DNA of 64,000 bases from Megamerina dolium (Eukaryota; Arthropoda; Insecta; Diptera; Megamerinidae): the NCBI GenBank assembly GCA_963854835.1, contig OY978529.1, forward strand, positions 42,404,055 through 42,468,054, written 5' to 3'. Every line of letters starts with the position of its first letter. Position 1 is the stretch's first letter. The position numbers and the translations under genes are program-made. The notes under the pieces were generated by a model. The model had not been told where the DNA came from. It did not search any database and was given only the letters and a program-made list of their open reading frames with translations. Positions 44,966-56,547 of the stretch are shown here, piece by piece.

Positions 44966-47436
44966 CCTGAATTAGCTGTCGTCGTATTTGATGCTTGAGA
45001 AATCAAAAAGATCTTCATGGGAATTATTATGCGCATTGTAACGTGACCGGTTAATATACAAATCGTTCATAAACAAAATACATTCTTATATTCATATTTA
45101 CTCGCTACTCATACTAATGGTTAAGTCACTTATATTAAATGAAAATTATAGCCACATGATTGTCTAACCATTGGTTCCTTCCTACATCACTTACTTTATA
45201 ACTGATTATCATGTCTAAACATAGCTAAATCATGTTTCATCAATTAAAAAATAAATATTTATTTTTAACAAGTCACAAGTTTTCAATTACTTACTCATCC
45301 TTAGGTAATAGGTACTACAACAAGAGATTATCAGTTACAAGTACCAGATATTAGATGTTATGAAATAAACAATTTACTTAAATGCTTAGCAACATTTATT
45401 TGTCTGCAAGTATCAAGTTTCAAAGGCGGTCTGAAATATTATAGTACCTACATATTTATTATTATAAAATGTAGAATGAAATGAACAAACAACAATGTTG
45501 GCAAATTAAAATATGATATTAAGCATCTAATGACTATTTCACTACTAGCAAATAATACAGTGCATTCGGCAACATGCTAAACATAGCACAAATGTACATA
45601 CAAGTATGTGCTATATAGCAAATTGTTTGAAAACTTTTCCACGATGAATCTCTAAAGTAAAATCTAACTAACTTTCGTTGATAATATCCCTTTGATATGA
45701 TTATTTGTTGTAAATGCAAAAATAAATAAACTGGCATGCTGTTACTAGTGGAATTGAAAATCTCATGAGATCTGTTTCATGAACCAATTGAATAATGAAA
45801 ACTTATCGACAATTGAGTATACTAGTATTATGTTGGTACTACAAACTCCAAATAAATATATATGTACATAAAGTATAAATATATAAGTGAAACTATCTGG
45901 AGACATATTTTCATTACATATCTTGCTGCATAGATTTTATTACTTTCTGCAATACAATACATATTTGTATAATAGCTCACAAAATTGTCTACATTATACA
46001 AGTTGAAAGTAAAGAAGTGTCATTAAAATTATAAATCTGCAAGATTATTAAATATGTGGATTGGGAATATGAATTCATAATGTCAATTATTAGATAATCG
46101 TTTGAAATTAAATAATTTGAAATATGAAAGTATTAAGTAGAGTCAATCAGCTAGAACAATATACGAGAGTGTACTATTTAACCTCTGGGCTATGTATAAT
46201 ATGAATGAATACTTTTATAAAATGAGGCAAATATGTTGCTATTAATTTTATGCACAGAAGACGAACCGTATATGTGAAAGGAGATATCGCCACTGTTGAA
46301 CGTGATGTTGAGTAAGATTTGAATAAATCGCTTCGAAAACGTACACTTTGCTTTGGCAAATGTCGATATAATTTTTACAAAATTTTTGGACAACAATTCT
46401 GTCATACATAATTAAAAATATTACTTAATAATTTTACTCTAACTACATAGTTGAAACAAGTCATGCATGTGTCTCAACCTCTGATAAGACATGTCTTATA
46501 CCAACCATATATGTACACGATTTGGCAATTTAATTGCCAACTTCCAACTTACAATGCTAATATATACATGCAACTATAACTATCGTATAAGTAATCACAT
46601 TATAACCAACAGTTGGCATTTTCATTTACCTAGAATTTCTTCTTAGTTTCAGTGTATGTATTTAATATGGTTGAGCTCTAAGTCATGATGTTTATTCTGG
46701 ACAGAAATGAAAATAACAAACAAATGCCACATATTGACTTTAGCATCATCATCATCACCAACGATCACCAACACCAAGATAATGATCATTTTCATCTACA
46801 AGAGTGTCGTCCTTTGTAATGTGTATGTTACGGTAAGCATGCAATACGATGTACTCGCATCTGTCTGGTGTACTAAAAATACTCATATATGAGCCTATTA
46901 CAACTATAGGAAAATATAAAAGCACAGTAGTCTCTTGGCATCACAGTTGAATTGTTGTATGTTGATACGATGTCCCTACATATATGAGACTGTATACATG
47001 TATAGATTCACAAACAACATCACATTTTCTTTTACTGATTTAACTCACTGAATGTAATCGAATGAAATCGTGAATACTTGTATATACTATATCTATTTAT
47101 GTATCGTATTTGACTACATACGAATATATAGAGTACATTTCAGACTATGACAGTATTGGATGCTCTATTAGAGCATTAAAAAAGTCAAGTTTATTACACA
47201 AAGGAATGTTGTGTACACAATGTTTACAACGTTCCACCGGCAACCATCATTAGAAATGGTGTCAGTTTCAGTCAGTTTATTACAATTTTTAGATTTAAAT
47301 ATGCACTTAATATTATATGAATTGGATAGAAAGGATCTATCCAATTCACGACGATAAGGACGTCAACAAAATAAGCAAAACATATATTCTATTTACTACT
47401 AATGGATCTATTTTATAACATTTAATATTGTAAAAT
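44966..47436. other. Intergenic, no gene seen
   Basis: AT-rich, with ATCATCATCACC runs near 46744-46760 and frequent ATACATATAT words. A perfect short palindrome at 47319 is listed separately. Confidence 0.6.
47319..47347. repeat. Perfect 12-bp inverted repeat with 5-nt spacer
   Basis: GAATTGGATAGA, spacer AAGGA, TCTATCCAATTC. It would form a clean hairpin in single-stranded DNA or RNA. Not associated with any gene or element end that I can see. Confidence 0.8.
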
Positions 47437-48061
47437 GTTGCCAGATTTTTTTTTCAAAAAACTGTGAAACTGACAAAAAAAAACTGTATTTTGAACCAAA
47501 AAACTGTAACCTTCAAAAACGAGATTTTTGTAAAATAACGTTTCTTTTTTTAATTTTATTAAAAAAACATAACACAAAACAATTCATTTTGAATGGTGAG
47601 TGGCGGAGAATGTACCGGGTTTGCTTCGTTTTCAGTACTCCCTTGTCGTTTTCTACTACCTAAATTATAAAATTTGACATAAAAATTCGAATTCCATTTA
47701 CTCTTAGATTTCTTACCACTTTTTGTTCAAAACTTGTCCATTTTTAACTTAAAACTTCTTCTTCTTCACTCAGAAAACAATAGCAATACACAAATGACAA
47801 ACAAATTGCCGTATCGAAGCATGGTTGCAATTTAATCACAGGGTCCCCGTGAGCTTTCATTTATTTATTTATCTACAGTGCTGTTCCCTGTAGACAAATA
47901 TATAATATACTTTTATTAAAATTAAAAAAATATAAATGTTTTTTATTTCTCTTTTTAAATTTGAAATAAAAAACTGTAATTTGTACTACGACGTATTTTT
48001 AAAAAACTGTGAGCTTGTCTAAAAAACTGTAATTTACAGTTAAAACTGTAAATATGGCAAC
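47437..48061. mobile_element. Unclassified short element: GTTGCCA ends and same-direction AAAAAACTGT subterminal repeats
   Basis: The left end GTTGCCAGATTT and the right end AAATATGGCAAC are inverse. Just inside, AAAAAACTGT occurs three times on the left (ending 47465, 47487, 47507) and three times on the right (47968-47977, 48001-48010, 48021-48030), plus a shorter copy at 48043-48050, all on the plus strand. The middle has no coding potential. CAGTGTTGCCA on the right border resembles some hAT tips, but I could not confirm an 8-bp target duplication. Confidence 0.6.
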
Positions 48062-48067
48062 ACTGCA

Positions 48068-49305
48068 TAGAAGCTATGTTTCCTAAACAGAGTTGATATA
48101 ATTCACATATATTTTATATATATGAATTTCAAATAGAACAAAATTTGATTCTTTAATGATAAAATGTCTCAAAAATAGTGAAATGATGATTTTTTTCTTC
48201 TTAATGATAACCATTTTGACGTATACATTAAAAAACATCGGTAAGTAACATCTCTGTACAGTAAAAAAAAATTAAAGTAATTGGCAACACTGAACCAAGA
48301 AAGCATATTAAGATTTTCCGCATTTATAGTTATAAAATTATATAGCTAAAATTTGCACTTTTGTTGTTTTTGTTTTTTTTTTTTTTGCCATGTATTTATC
48401 GGTGCTACGAGAGCGGTCCCAGAACTACCCGACCTGACAAAATTGTATTGGATGATCACCTGTTGAAGGTGCGTGAGCTAGACATTTCCAAAAGTGCATC
48501 GTATAGTGGCCGAAAATTTGAAGATGAAAAAGCTGTGTGCAATATGGGTGCCGCGTTTGCTCACAGTAGAACAAAAACAACGTCGTGAAGATGTTTCTAT
48601 AGAGTGTTTGGCGATGTTTCACAGTAATAAAGCCGAGTTTTTGCGTCGATTCGTAACCATGGATGAGACATGGGTCCACCACTTCACACCTGAGACAAAG
48701 GAGCAGTCAAAACAGTGGACTGAAAGGGGAGAATAGTGTCCAAAGAAGGCGAAGACGGTTCCATCTGTAGGCAAAGTTATGGCGTCTGTTTTTTGGGATG
48801 CATGTGGGATAATTTTTACTGATTATCTTCAAAAAGGGAAAACAATCAACGTATAAGTGATGAAATTAAAGAAAAAATACCGTATTTGGCGAAAGCGAAA
48901 GTGTTGTTTCATCAAGACAATGCACCAGTTCACACATCCGCTATTGCGATGGCCAAAATCAATGAATTAAAGCTCGAATTGCTTCAGCACGTACCTTATT
49001 TGCCAGATTTAGCTCCTTCAGATTATTATCTATTTCCAAATTTGAGAAAATGGCTTGGTGGTAAAAGATTTGTAAACAATGAAGTGGTGGAGTCTATTTT
49101 AATGATCTAGAGAGTTCATACTATAAACAGGGTAGCGAAGCTATAGAATATCGCTGGGAAAAGTGCATAGAGCTAAAAGGAGATTATGTTGAAAAATAAA
49201 GGAAAATTTTCCCAAATTTGTTGTGTTTTCTGTGTTAGGTCGGGTAGTCCTGGAACCGCCCTCGTAGCTAAGTACGAGTATCGAATAAAACACGGCAAAT
49301 ATTTT
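48068..49305. repeat. Dispersed repeat R, copy 1, interrupted by a mariner
   Basis: The stretches 48068-48407 and 49265-49305 align with 61500-61840: TTTCCTAAACAG.GTTG, AAGTAACATCTCTGTACA, AGTAATTGGCAACACTGAAC, CATGTATTT and TCGAATAAAACACG occur in the same order. The repeat is noncoding and I do not recognise it. Its copy at 61.8 kb lacks the mariner, which gives the empty site. Confidence 0.75.
48408..49264 (+). pseudogene. Mariner (mellifera/cecropia-like, DD34D), 857 bp, internally deleted
   Basis: The ends CGAGAGCGGTCCCAGAACTA and (inverse) CGAGGGCGGTTCCAGGACTA are flanked by TA (48406-48407 and 49265-49266). The transposase is broken: the first DNA-binding helices are missing; KVRELDIS and WVPRLLTVEQKQRR survive in two frames. 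Next come MFHSNKAEFLRRFVTMDETW (first Asp), FTPETKEQSKQWTERGE and a TAG, then VPSVGKVMASVFWDACGI, and in a third frame VLFHQDNAPVHTS (second Asp), LPDLAPSDYYLFPNLRKW (third Asp, DD34D) and GGKRFVNN. A typical mariner is about 1.3 kb, so about a third is gone. Confidence 0.9.
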
Positions 49306-49632
49306 ATATATTTATAACATTTTGTCACAATGAAAGCAAATCGAATCAAATATATAGACCTAGAAAGAATCCATGCTAAAAAAAAAAAAAAATCAATTCA
49401 AAGTACAATAATAAATAGGAAACACTATTTAGAGGACTTTCCACAATCCCACTTTTAAGACGGCTTCATATGATAGCAAACACTGAGCTGAATCAAATCA
49501 TCGACCCAAAATAAAGGGATTTCATATATAATCTTTGTACAGAAATAGATGCTGTTTTGCGGACGTTCCAAAATCGGACTTTTTGACGACTTCCTATGGT
49601 TTGAAGAATCTAAGCTGAGGGATGTACACATA
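49306..49632. other. Intergenic
   Basis: A weak two-copy tandem repeat of about 117 bp: CAATCCCACTTTTAAGACGG at about 49447 and AAATCGGACTTTTTGACGAC at about 49570. No gene. Confidence 0.5.
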
Positions 49633-49634
49633 TA

Positions 49635-51291
49635 CAGTATTGTGCAAAACTTAAGCAACTGGTATAGTGCTCTCATTGATTTCAAATTGACTAAAAAATA
49701 AAAGCGCTTAGATTGAATGTTTTAATATTTATTTGTTCCTTCATTAAATACATAAAAAACAACAACAACAAAAGTTCGGTATTCTTACGAAATTAACTGT
49801 AAACAACAAAAAACAAATTATACTCATATTTCATCTGTGCAAAACTTAAGCAACTCGGAGTGCAAAGGTGTTCGATATTTCTTTGTTCAGAAAATAACGG
49901 ATCTTTTTCGGAGTTTTTTCTGCTTTGTGCATTAACATTGATCTAACTCAGTACAAAAAAGTCTTTCATAGCGCACAGTTCTTTCAAACATATTGAAATC
50001 CAAAATGCAACGTGTCCGTTATAGTCATCAATTTAAGATGAAGGTTATATCGTTATTTAAGGAAGGAAAACCACAGAATGACATTGCAAAATCATTAAAT
50101 ATCAACAAATCTATGATATCAAGATGGATACGATTATTTGAAAAAACTGGTAGCGTTACAGATCGAAATTCAGGAGGAAGACCCCAAAAAATTTCTTATA
50201 GGGAAGCTATTCAAATTAAAAAATTGATTAAAAAAAATCCGTTCATGTCTTCAAAAGATATAGTAAATACTCTTAATTTAAATGTCGATTCAAGCACAGT
50301 AAGAAGGCATTTGATTAAAGTTGGTTTAAAAAGCTACAAAGCGGTAAAGAAACCAATGCTTACACCAAAACATGTAAAAAAAAGGTATGTTTGGTTTAAT
50401 GCCTTCAAAACAAAAACAACAACATATATTTTTTTTTCCAGACTTGAATTTGCTAAGAAGTACGTGGGCTGGTCCATAAAAAAGTGGTTTGGCGTACTGT
50501 TCAGTGATGAAGTTAAAATAAATTTATTTAATTCAGACGGAATAATAAGAGTTCGACATGCGAAAGGTGAAGGCCTCAATCCGCGATACTGTAAAAAGAC
50601 TGTAAAGCATGGAGGAGGGAACGTCATGGTGTGGGCGTGTTTTTCGAGGAGTGGACTTGGTCCGTTGCATAGAATTGACCACAAAATGGACAGATTTATG
50701 TATAAGGACATCTTAGAAACTGCAATGTTGCCTTTTGCGGAATGGAATATGCCACTTCGATGGGTGTTTCAGCACGACAATGATCCGAAACACACATAGA
50801 AGTTTGTGAAGGATTGGCTACAGTCAAATAAGATTCAAGTGCTTGATTGGCCGGCACAATCGCCCGACTTGAATCCTATTGAAAATTTGTTTTCAATTTT
50901 AAAACGAGGCTTGGGATCAAAGTGCTTTAAAAATAAAGACGAACTATTTTTAGGCCTCAAAACTGAATGGGAAAATATAAATAAATCATATTTAACGAAA
51001 TTAGTAGCTTCTATGCCCAAAAGGTGTGCTGCAGTAATTAAAAATAAGGTTTACTACACAAAATATTAAAAGTTGCTTAAGTTTTGCACAGATGAAATAT
51101 GAGTATAATTTGTTTTTTGTTGTTTACAGTTAATTTCGTAAGAATACCGAACTTTTGTTGTTGTTGTTTTTTATGTATTTAATGAAGGAACAAATAAATA
51201 TTAAAACATTCAATCTAAGCGCTTTTATTTTTTAGTAAATTTGAACTCAATGAGAGCACTATGCCAGTTGCTTAAGTTTTGCACAATACTG
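49635..51291 (+). mobile_element. Minos-like Tc1 element, complete, with 221-bp IR/DR ends
   Basis: A 1,657-bp element with TA on both sides (49633-49634 and 51292-51293). The ends are inverted repeats of about 221 bp (49635-49855 and 51071-51291). Each holds the motif GTGCAAAACTTAAGCAACT twice, at the outer tip and at the inner edge, so transposase-binding sites are arranged as direct repeats within inverted repeats. This is the IR/DR plan of Minos, Paris and Sleeping Beauty. The arms are nearly identical to each other, a sign of recent movement. Size, long arms and a short intron in the transposase all fit the Minos group. Confidence 0.93.
50005..51069 (+). pseudogene. Minos-like Tc1 transposase, one premature stop, 57-nt intron
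   Basis: The start is ATG at 50005 (MQRVRYSHQFKMK); the frame is also open upstream without ATG. The N-terminal paired-like domain has two helix-turn-helix motifs (SLNINKSMISRWIRLFEKTG, then DSSTVRRHLIKVGLKSY) joined by a GRPQK AT-hook-like linker. An intron is predicted at 50385-50441 (AAAAG/GTATGT to TTTTTTTTTCCAG/A); splicing gives HVKKRLEFAKKYV, the expected family sequence. The catalytic residues are FSDE, WVFQHDNDPKHT and SPDLNPIENLF (DD34E). A TAG at 50797-50799, just after PKHT, is the only lesion. The frame continues to TAA at 51067-51069 (KVYYTKY). Confidence 0.9.
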
Positions 51292-51293
51292 TA

Positions 51294-53439
51294 CATAGGT
51301 AGTACAAAATTAAGCTGAATTTTTATTTTTCATTTTTTTGTAAAAACTTATTAAACTATCTTGGTATTTGTGAAAATTTGTTTTTTCAAATTTGCCAAAA
51401 TGTTAAAAATATCATTGTTATCTGTAGTTAAGACTACGAATTAGGCCTGCTTGCTACTTAATAGAAAATGCCATTACAAAAGTCTTATAATACATAATTT
51501 TGCTAAACTTTGCTAGATAATGTTTGTAGTTCATATGTGCTTACGATGTGTACTATGTCAATTATATCGCACAGTAGGACAAAATTCAATTATTATTTAC
51601 CCTCAAAATAAAATCGCATATTTTCGAAAAGTACTAAGAACTAATAATACGTAAGCCTTTAGTTCGTTTGCCATTTTTAAGCTTGGATTGTGTTTTAATA
51701 ATATTTTCTTTCTCTTCTTTGATTAAAACAACAAATGATTTCTTTTCACAAACAAAGAGCTGAGATAACAAAAGAAAATACTAAATTTATTTATAAGTTT
51801 GTAGAATTATTTTTATTTTGTCATTCAACAGCTTTACAAGGCTCTCGTAGCAAAATAAGGGCTATAATCATACGTACATAAATGTATACCTATGTATATA
51901 TCCCATAGCATGATCTTAATGACAAGAAATTTTAGACTTTTATGCGCAATATCGCATATTTGTAGCTACCAATGTATACATGTATATAATTTTGTATTTA
52001 TATGCTTGTGCTCATATTCATGTTCATATGTATTCGCTACCGGAGATACAGTCAGAGTTTAGCTAACGATTTCCTGATAACGTGTGTTGGTTGTTTGATT
52101 AAAATATCTTTCCTTAGGAAGCAAACATGCAACATACTTATACGCTATGTATGATGATAACTACATACATTCATACTTGGTATTTACTTACATATGTTCA
52201 TAGAAGAAAACATATTGGTTGAATGGTACAATATCATAATTAGAGTGTTGTAACTTGATACAAATTCAGTCTGAAGTCTGAAGTCTATTTAATACTGCTA
52301 TAGTTGCTTGCTTACATATTCATATGAACTACTAAATACATATACGAGTATTCGAACGTATGTATTTTTTTGTTGGAATATTCCATTAACTAGATACCAG
52401 ATTATGTATTTGATTAGGTTTGATACAACTATAGCATGTATTACTTATGTTTCTTAGAGTATATAGGTTCTTACAGAGCGATATTTTAAATCAGCTTAAT
52501 TTAAATGAGACTCTTGATTCCCAATAATGATTGTCAACACTATGTAATATGAAACAAAACAGTTGAGAGGTTTTGTCATTTCGAGGAAGCTTAATAAAGC
52601 TTTTCTTTCAATTGCATTGTTTGATTTTAGGCCGATTCGAAACGATTGCACTTTTGAGACATCACTTTTTATCAACTCTGTCATAAAGTTTGTTTAAAAG
52701 CTTTTAAAGCTCAAATTCCGACTTCCAGAACCAATGAATTTCAATCAAAATTTTATCAAAAATTATATTTACAAATTTACATAAAATTTTGTTCGTAAAA
52801 AAGAATAAAACAAAACCATAAAATTTACGTAAAAGGAATTTACGAATGCAATTGAATGATTTTATGCTCATATTTGCACGTAAATCAGCAAAAGTAGTGA
52901 AAATATAGAAATTTATATAAAATTGACATTAAATGTGATAATATACAGGTTCCTATTGTCACTTGTTTTATTCTCATTTCATAATTTTTCGTTCTTTCTT
53001 TTCGCTATGCAATTTATTTGTTTTGTTCAATTCTGTTTCCGCATATTGTTTCAGTATTTTAATACAAAATACCATCCTTTGTTCATATAAAGTATAATAC
53101 TACATACATGATTTATAATAAGCTTCCTGTTTGACAATTTACTCAGTTCTCAATTGTTAAAAATTATCAATACGCCGGTAATATTATTTCCGAAGATTTT
53201 CCGTTTGCTATTTTCAAAGGTTTCTCTCCTCTACACTGTTTTTTTTTTTTTTGTTTTTTTCTCATTCTATCACTTGCATATATGTTTCTCTGCAGAAATT
53301 TCAATTTAAAATTTTATAAATAGGTTTTTTTTTTGTAACAGTTCAACAATATTTTGGCTTAATAGTTAATAGATTGAATATTTTGAGTTCGCTGAATTCG
53401 AATTTAGCTTCAGTTTGACTCGATCAAATCGCATTTTGT
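51294..53439. other. Intergenic, no gene seen
   Basis: AT-rich with many ATACATATGT words and T runs near 53240-53262. It contains a small diverged SINE fragment (52626-52712). Confidence 0.55.
52626..52712 (-). mobile_element. Diverged SINE body fragment (copy 6)
   Basis: TTTTAGGCCGATTCGAAACG, GACATCACTTTTTATCAACT, CTGTCATAAAGTTTGTTTAA and AAGCTTTT match the SINE body read in minus orientation. No tRNA head. Old and truncated. Confidence 0.6.
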
Positions 53440-53900
53440 CCCTAACCTTAAAAAAGTTTTAGAAAGCATTGAAATTCCCATGATCACTCCCTAGCGAAGT
53501 AAAGTGTATGACTGTACTATCTCTATTAATTTTTCATCACCAACATTTTCCCTCAACATACTTATCATCTATATGAAACGGTTAGATGGCTTTTCATACA
53601 AAATTAAGGATTTTTTTTTTTATAAACTTTGCTCCCACCACTTTCAGAGTATCCGCAGAAGGGTAAAATATATGATCGACCCCCATTAATTTTTACTGTT
53701 TAACAATTTATCTTAACATACTTACTCTCTATTTTTACTCTATAAGCGTGGTCCCATACAAAATGCGCCTAAAAGCACATGAAAATCTACAAATTGCCCG
53801 AAAATCGCCGTCCTCATTAATGATTGTTGCTTAACATTTTTCCCCTATTTACGTACCTCCTATCCCTTAGTGTTGCTACCTTACAAAATTGACATTCCTG
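53440..53900. repeat. Degenerate tandem repeats, family T4, locus 3
   Basis: CATTAATTTTT, AACATTTTCCCTCAACATA and CATACAAAATTAAGG-type blocks recur. The CATACAAAAT/TTACAAAATT blocks sit at about 53589, 53752 and 53878 (spacing about 163 and 126 bp). Same family and order as 30 kb and 38 kb. Confidence 0.65.
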
Positions 53901-55889
53901 CAATTTTATAAAATATTGAAATTAAATAGATTTTATTTTTGCCTCATCTTTACTTTTATAAACTTCTTTTACTGCCTTTAAATTGTTTGATATAATTCAA
54001 TTGCTTGCAATTTTAATTGACATTCATATTGCAAGCTAGTTTGTTTTAGTTTTCCCTTTGCTATTAATTTTTATAGCTTTAATCTAACTTATATGCAATT
54101 TCCAACTATGCAATATCGAAGGTCAACAAATAAATGTACTACTAGCCGTAAGCAATGAAAAAAAGTATTTGACACTTTAAACTTTCTATTTCCTACTTGT
54201 TACAGAAAAAAAGTGCCACATTTTTCAATTCTCTTCAACAATTTCACACAACAAAAAAATAAAATCAAATAAATACATACAAAAGTGGCTTAAATCAACA
54301 TTTGCATAGCAAATAAATGTAATTGAAAAATGCAGGATTAAATATAGAAAACAGATGAAATATGTAGCTAACTGAAAAATAGAAGTTCTTAACAAAATAA
54401 AGTTAACTTTGAATACTTATACGCTTCGCTAGTTCTCCAAGTATTCGATTTTGATGTGTGTGATATATTCTACTGTTTTATTAAACTTATTTTTATGTTA
54501 GTTTTTATTTAAAAGTTATGTTTTTCTTATATTTAAATATACGTATATACTTTGAGCATTAATTAAATGGAGTTTAGTAGTACGATTTTGCAAAGTAAGA
54601 TTTTACATTGCTTTTTGATGCAAGAAATTTAAAAATAACAACTTTTCGAAGAAGCAGAACTACTTTGAGAGATTTTGTGATTATTTGGTATACAATGCCG
54701 GTATTTAAGCGAGGGATCTCATTCACAAAAGTCATCTATTACACCAATGAACCAGATACCAGTATTATGGTGATGCCAGTATTGCGACTTTGCGGTACGT
54801 TATAAATATATTTATTTGATACATTCCATTAACAATTTAATCAGCCCCATGTAAAACCAATCTGAAAGCTTGAAAATAGCAGTTTTGGTCATTCAAAAAT
54901 ATACTTGCATTTTGATTTCAAATTATTTTTCACTTTTTCTGATCTGAATTCAACACATGTCTTCTTATTCACATTTAACAAAAAAAAAATAATAATAATA
55001 AAAGCTGAGTAGATATGATTGTATTAAATTAAAAAGTACCAAATGGATGCATTTACACTACTATACATTTTATATATATGAATTTTTTCATGCTTTCAGT
55101 AACGAACGTGCCTAGGTTTATCAATATTTTGTCAGATTGCATACGTAAGCAAACTATTGTATCCATCTATCTATCTATCTATCTATGTATAACACAAGAA
55201 GAGAAGAATGCAAGAATGAATTCGATAAACAGACATACAAATAAATATAAGAGTTTGTTGAAATTATTTGAAAATCAAATGGAATGCACATCTGAAATTA
55301 TTCAAGCATTTAAAACAAATGCTTCTGACACAATCTCTCACAAAAGGCTACATATGTACGTAGGATCAAAGTAAAAAACTTAAAAGTACATATAAATTAA
55401 GAATAAACTAAAAACAGAGAAATGTACATAGCAGCTACATATGCACCATCTGTATGCATAAAGGCATAGCAAGTGGATAGTTCAAGTTCATTGCCAAAAC
55501 AATGGCAAAGGACGATAATAATAACAATACCTACACAAAGGATGTTGGCTTGTGCATGAAATATAAATATATAAGCTATATGTACACTCGGAAAGAAATA
55601 TTTACTACAAAACTCTTAAAATAAGCTTTATAAATTTCTGAATTCTGGCAACACCAAAGCATAATTTGACATTTTATAGTGTCACTCTCTTCAGATGACA
55701 TATGTTTTTCGCGCTCAAATGTGTTTATTTTATTTACGAGTATATTAAAAATAAGTGAAGTGTATGGATATTCGTTGGATTTTATTATATTAAATACATG
55801 AAAGTGCTTTAATCTGGTGTTGATTTCTAGTGTTAGTATTAAAACGCTATCAAAAACAAATGCACATCATTAATAATTTTATTTAGAAC
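53901..55889. other. Intergenic, no gene seen
   Basis: An (ATCT)n run at about 55163-55188. ORFs are short with no motifs. Confidence 0.6.
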
Positions 55890-55899
55890 GATGATGAGA

Positions 55900-56537
55900 A
55901 GAACAGCACGTCACTGTTGACAACTACGCTTTTGAAGTAGTAAGGGACTTTGTCTATCTTGGAACTAGCATTAACAGCAGTAATGACGTCAGCCTGGAGA
56001 TATTGCGAAGGATCACTCTTGCAAACAAGTGCTACTATGGGCTAAGTAAGCAATTGAGAAGTCGAGCTCTCTCTCAAAGAACGAAAACTACACTCTACAA
56101 GTCTCTCATCATGCCTATCCTAACATATGGCGCTGAAACCTGGACACTTTCCACCTCGGATGAGCGAATGCTTGGAGTTTTCGAGAGAAAAGTCCTACGC
56201 AAGATCTTTGGACGTATTTGCATTGGTGGCGAGTACCGAATAAGGTACAACCATGAGCTGTACGAGCTGTATGCCGATATTGAGATAGTAAAGCGCATCA
56301 AAATGGAATGAAAGAACACGCTCCAGCTAAAAAGGTGTTATATTCGGAACCCGCTGGAGGACGACGCAGAAGAGGAAGACCTAACCTCCGGTGGAAAGAC
56401 CAAGTACTGGAGAACCTGACGGCGCTTGGAATTTCTAACTGGCGTCAGCTACCGAAGAACAGAGATGGCTGTCGAAGCATGTTATATTCGGCCTAAATCG
56501 ATATTCGGTTGTTATAGCCACATAAGTAACTAAGTGA
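55900..56537 (+). pseudogene. RTE-like LINE copy D, 5'-truncated, target duplication GATGATGAGA
   Basis: GATGATGAGA occurs at 55890-55899 and 56538-56547. The plus strand carries the RT end: VTVDN-type start, YLGTSINSSNDVSLEI, KQLRSRALSQRTKTTLYKSL, IMPILTYGAETWTLSTSDER and GEYRIRYNHELYELYADIE. A deletion of about 33 bp near 56305 removes the RLRWLCHVERM block and shifts the frame. The rest reads EHAPAKKVLYSEPAGGRRRR, GRPNLRWKDQVLENLTALG and ISNWRQLPKNRDGC, ending TAA after LYSA. The 3' tail is AGCCACATAAGTAACTAAG. Confidence 0.92.
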
Positions 56538-56547
56538 GATGATGAGA

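Noticed and set aside
50334..50711. 125-codon minus-strand ORF inside the Minos-like element
   Set aside because: Antisense shadow of the transposase, whose catalytic motifs are on the plus strand.
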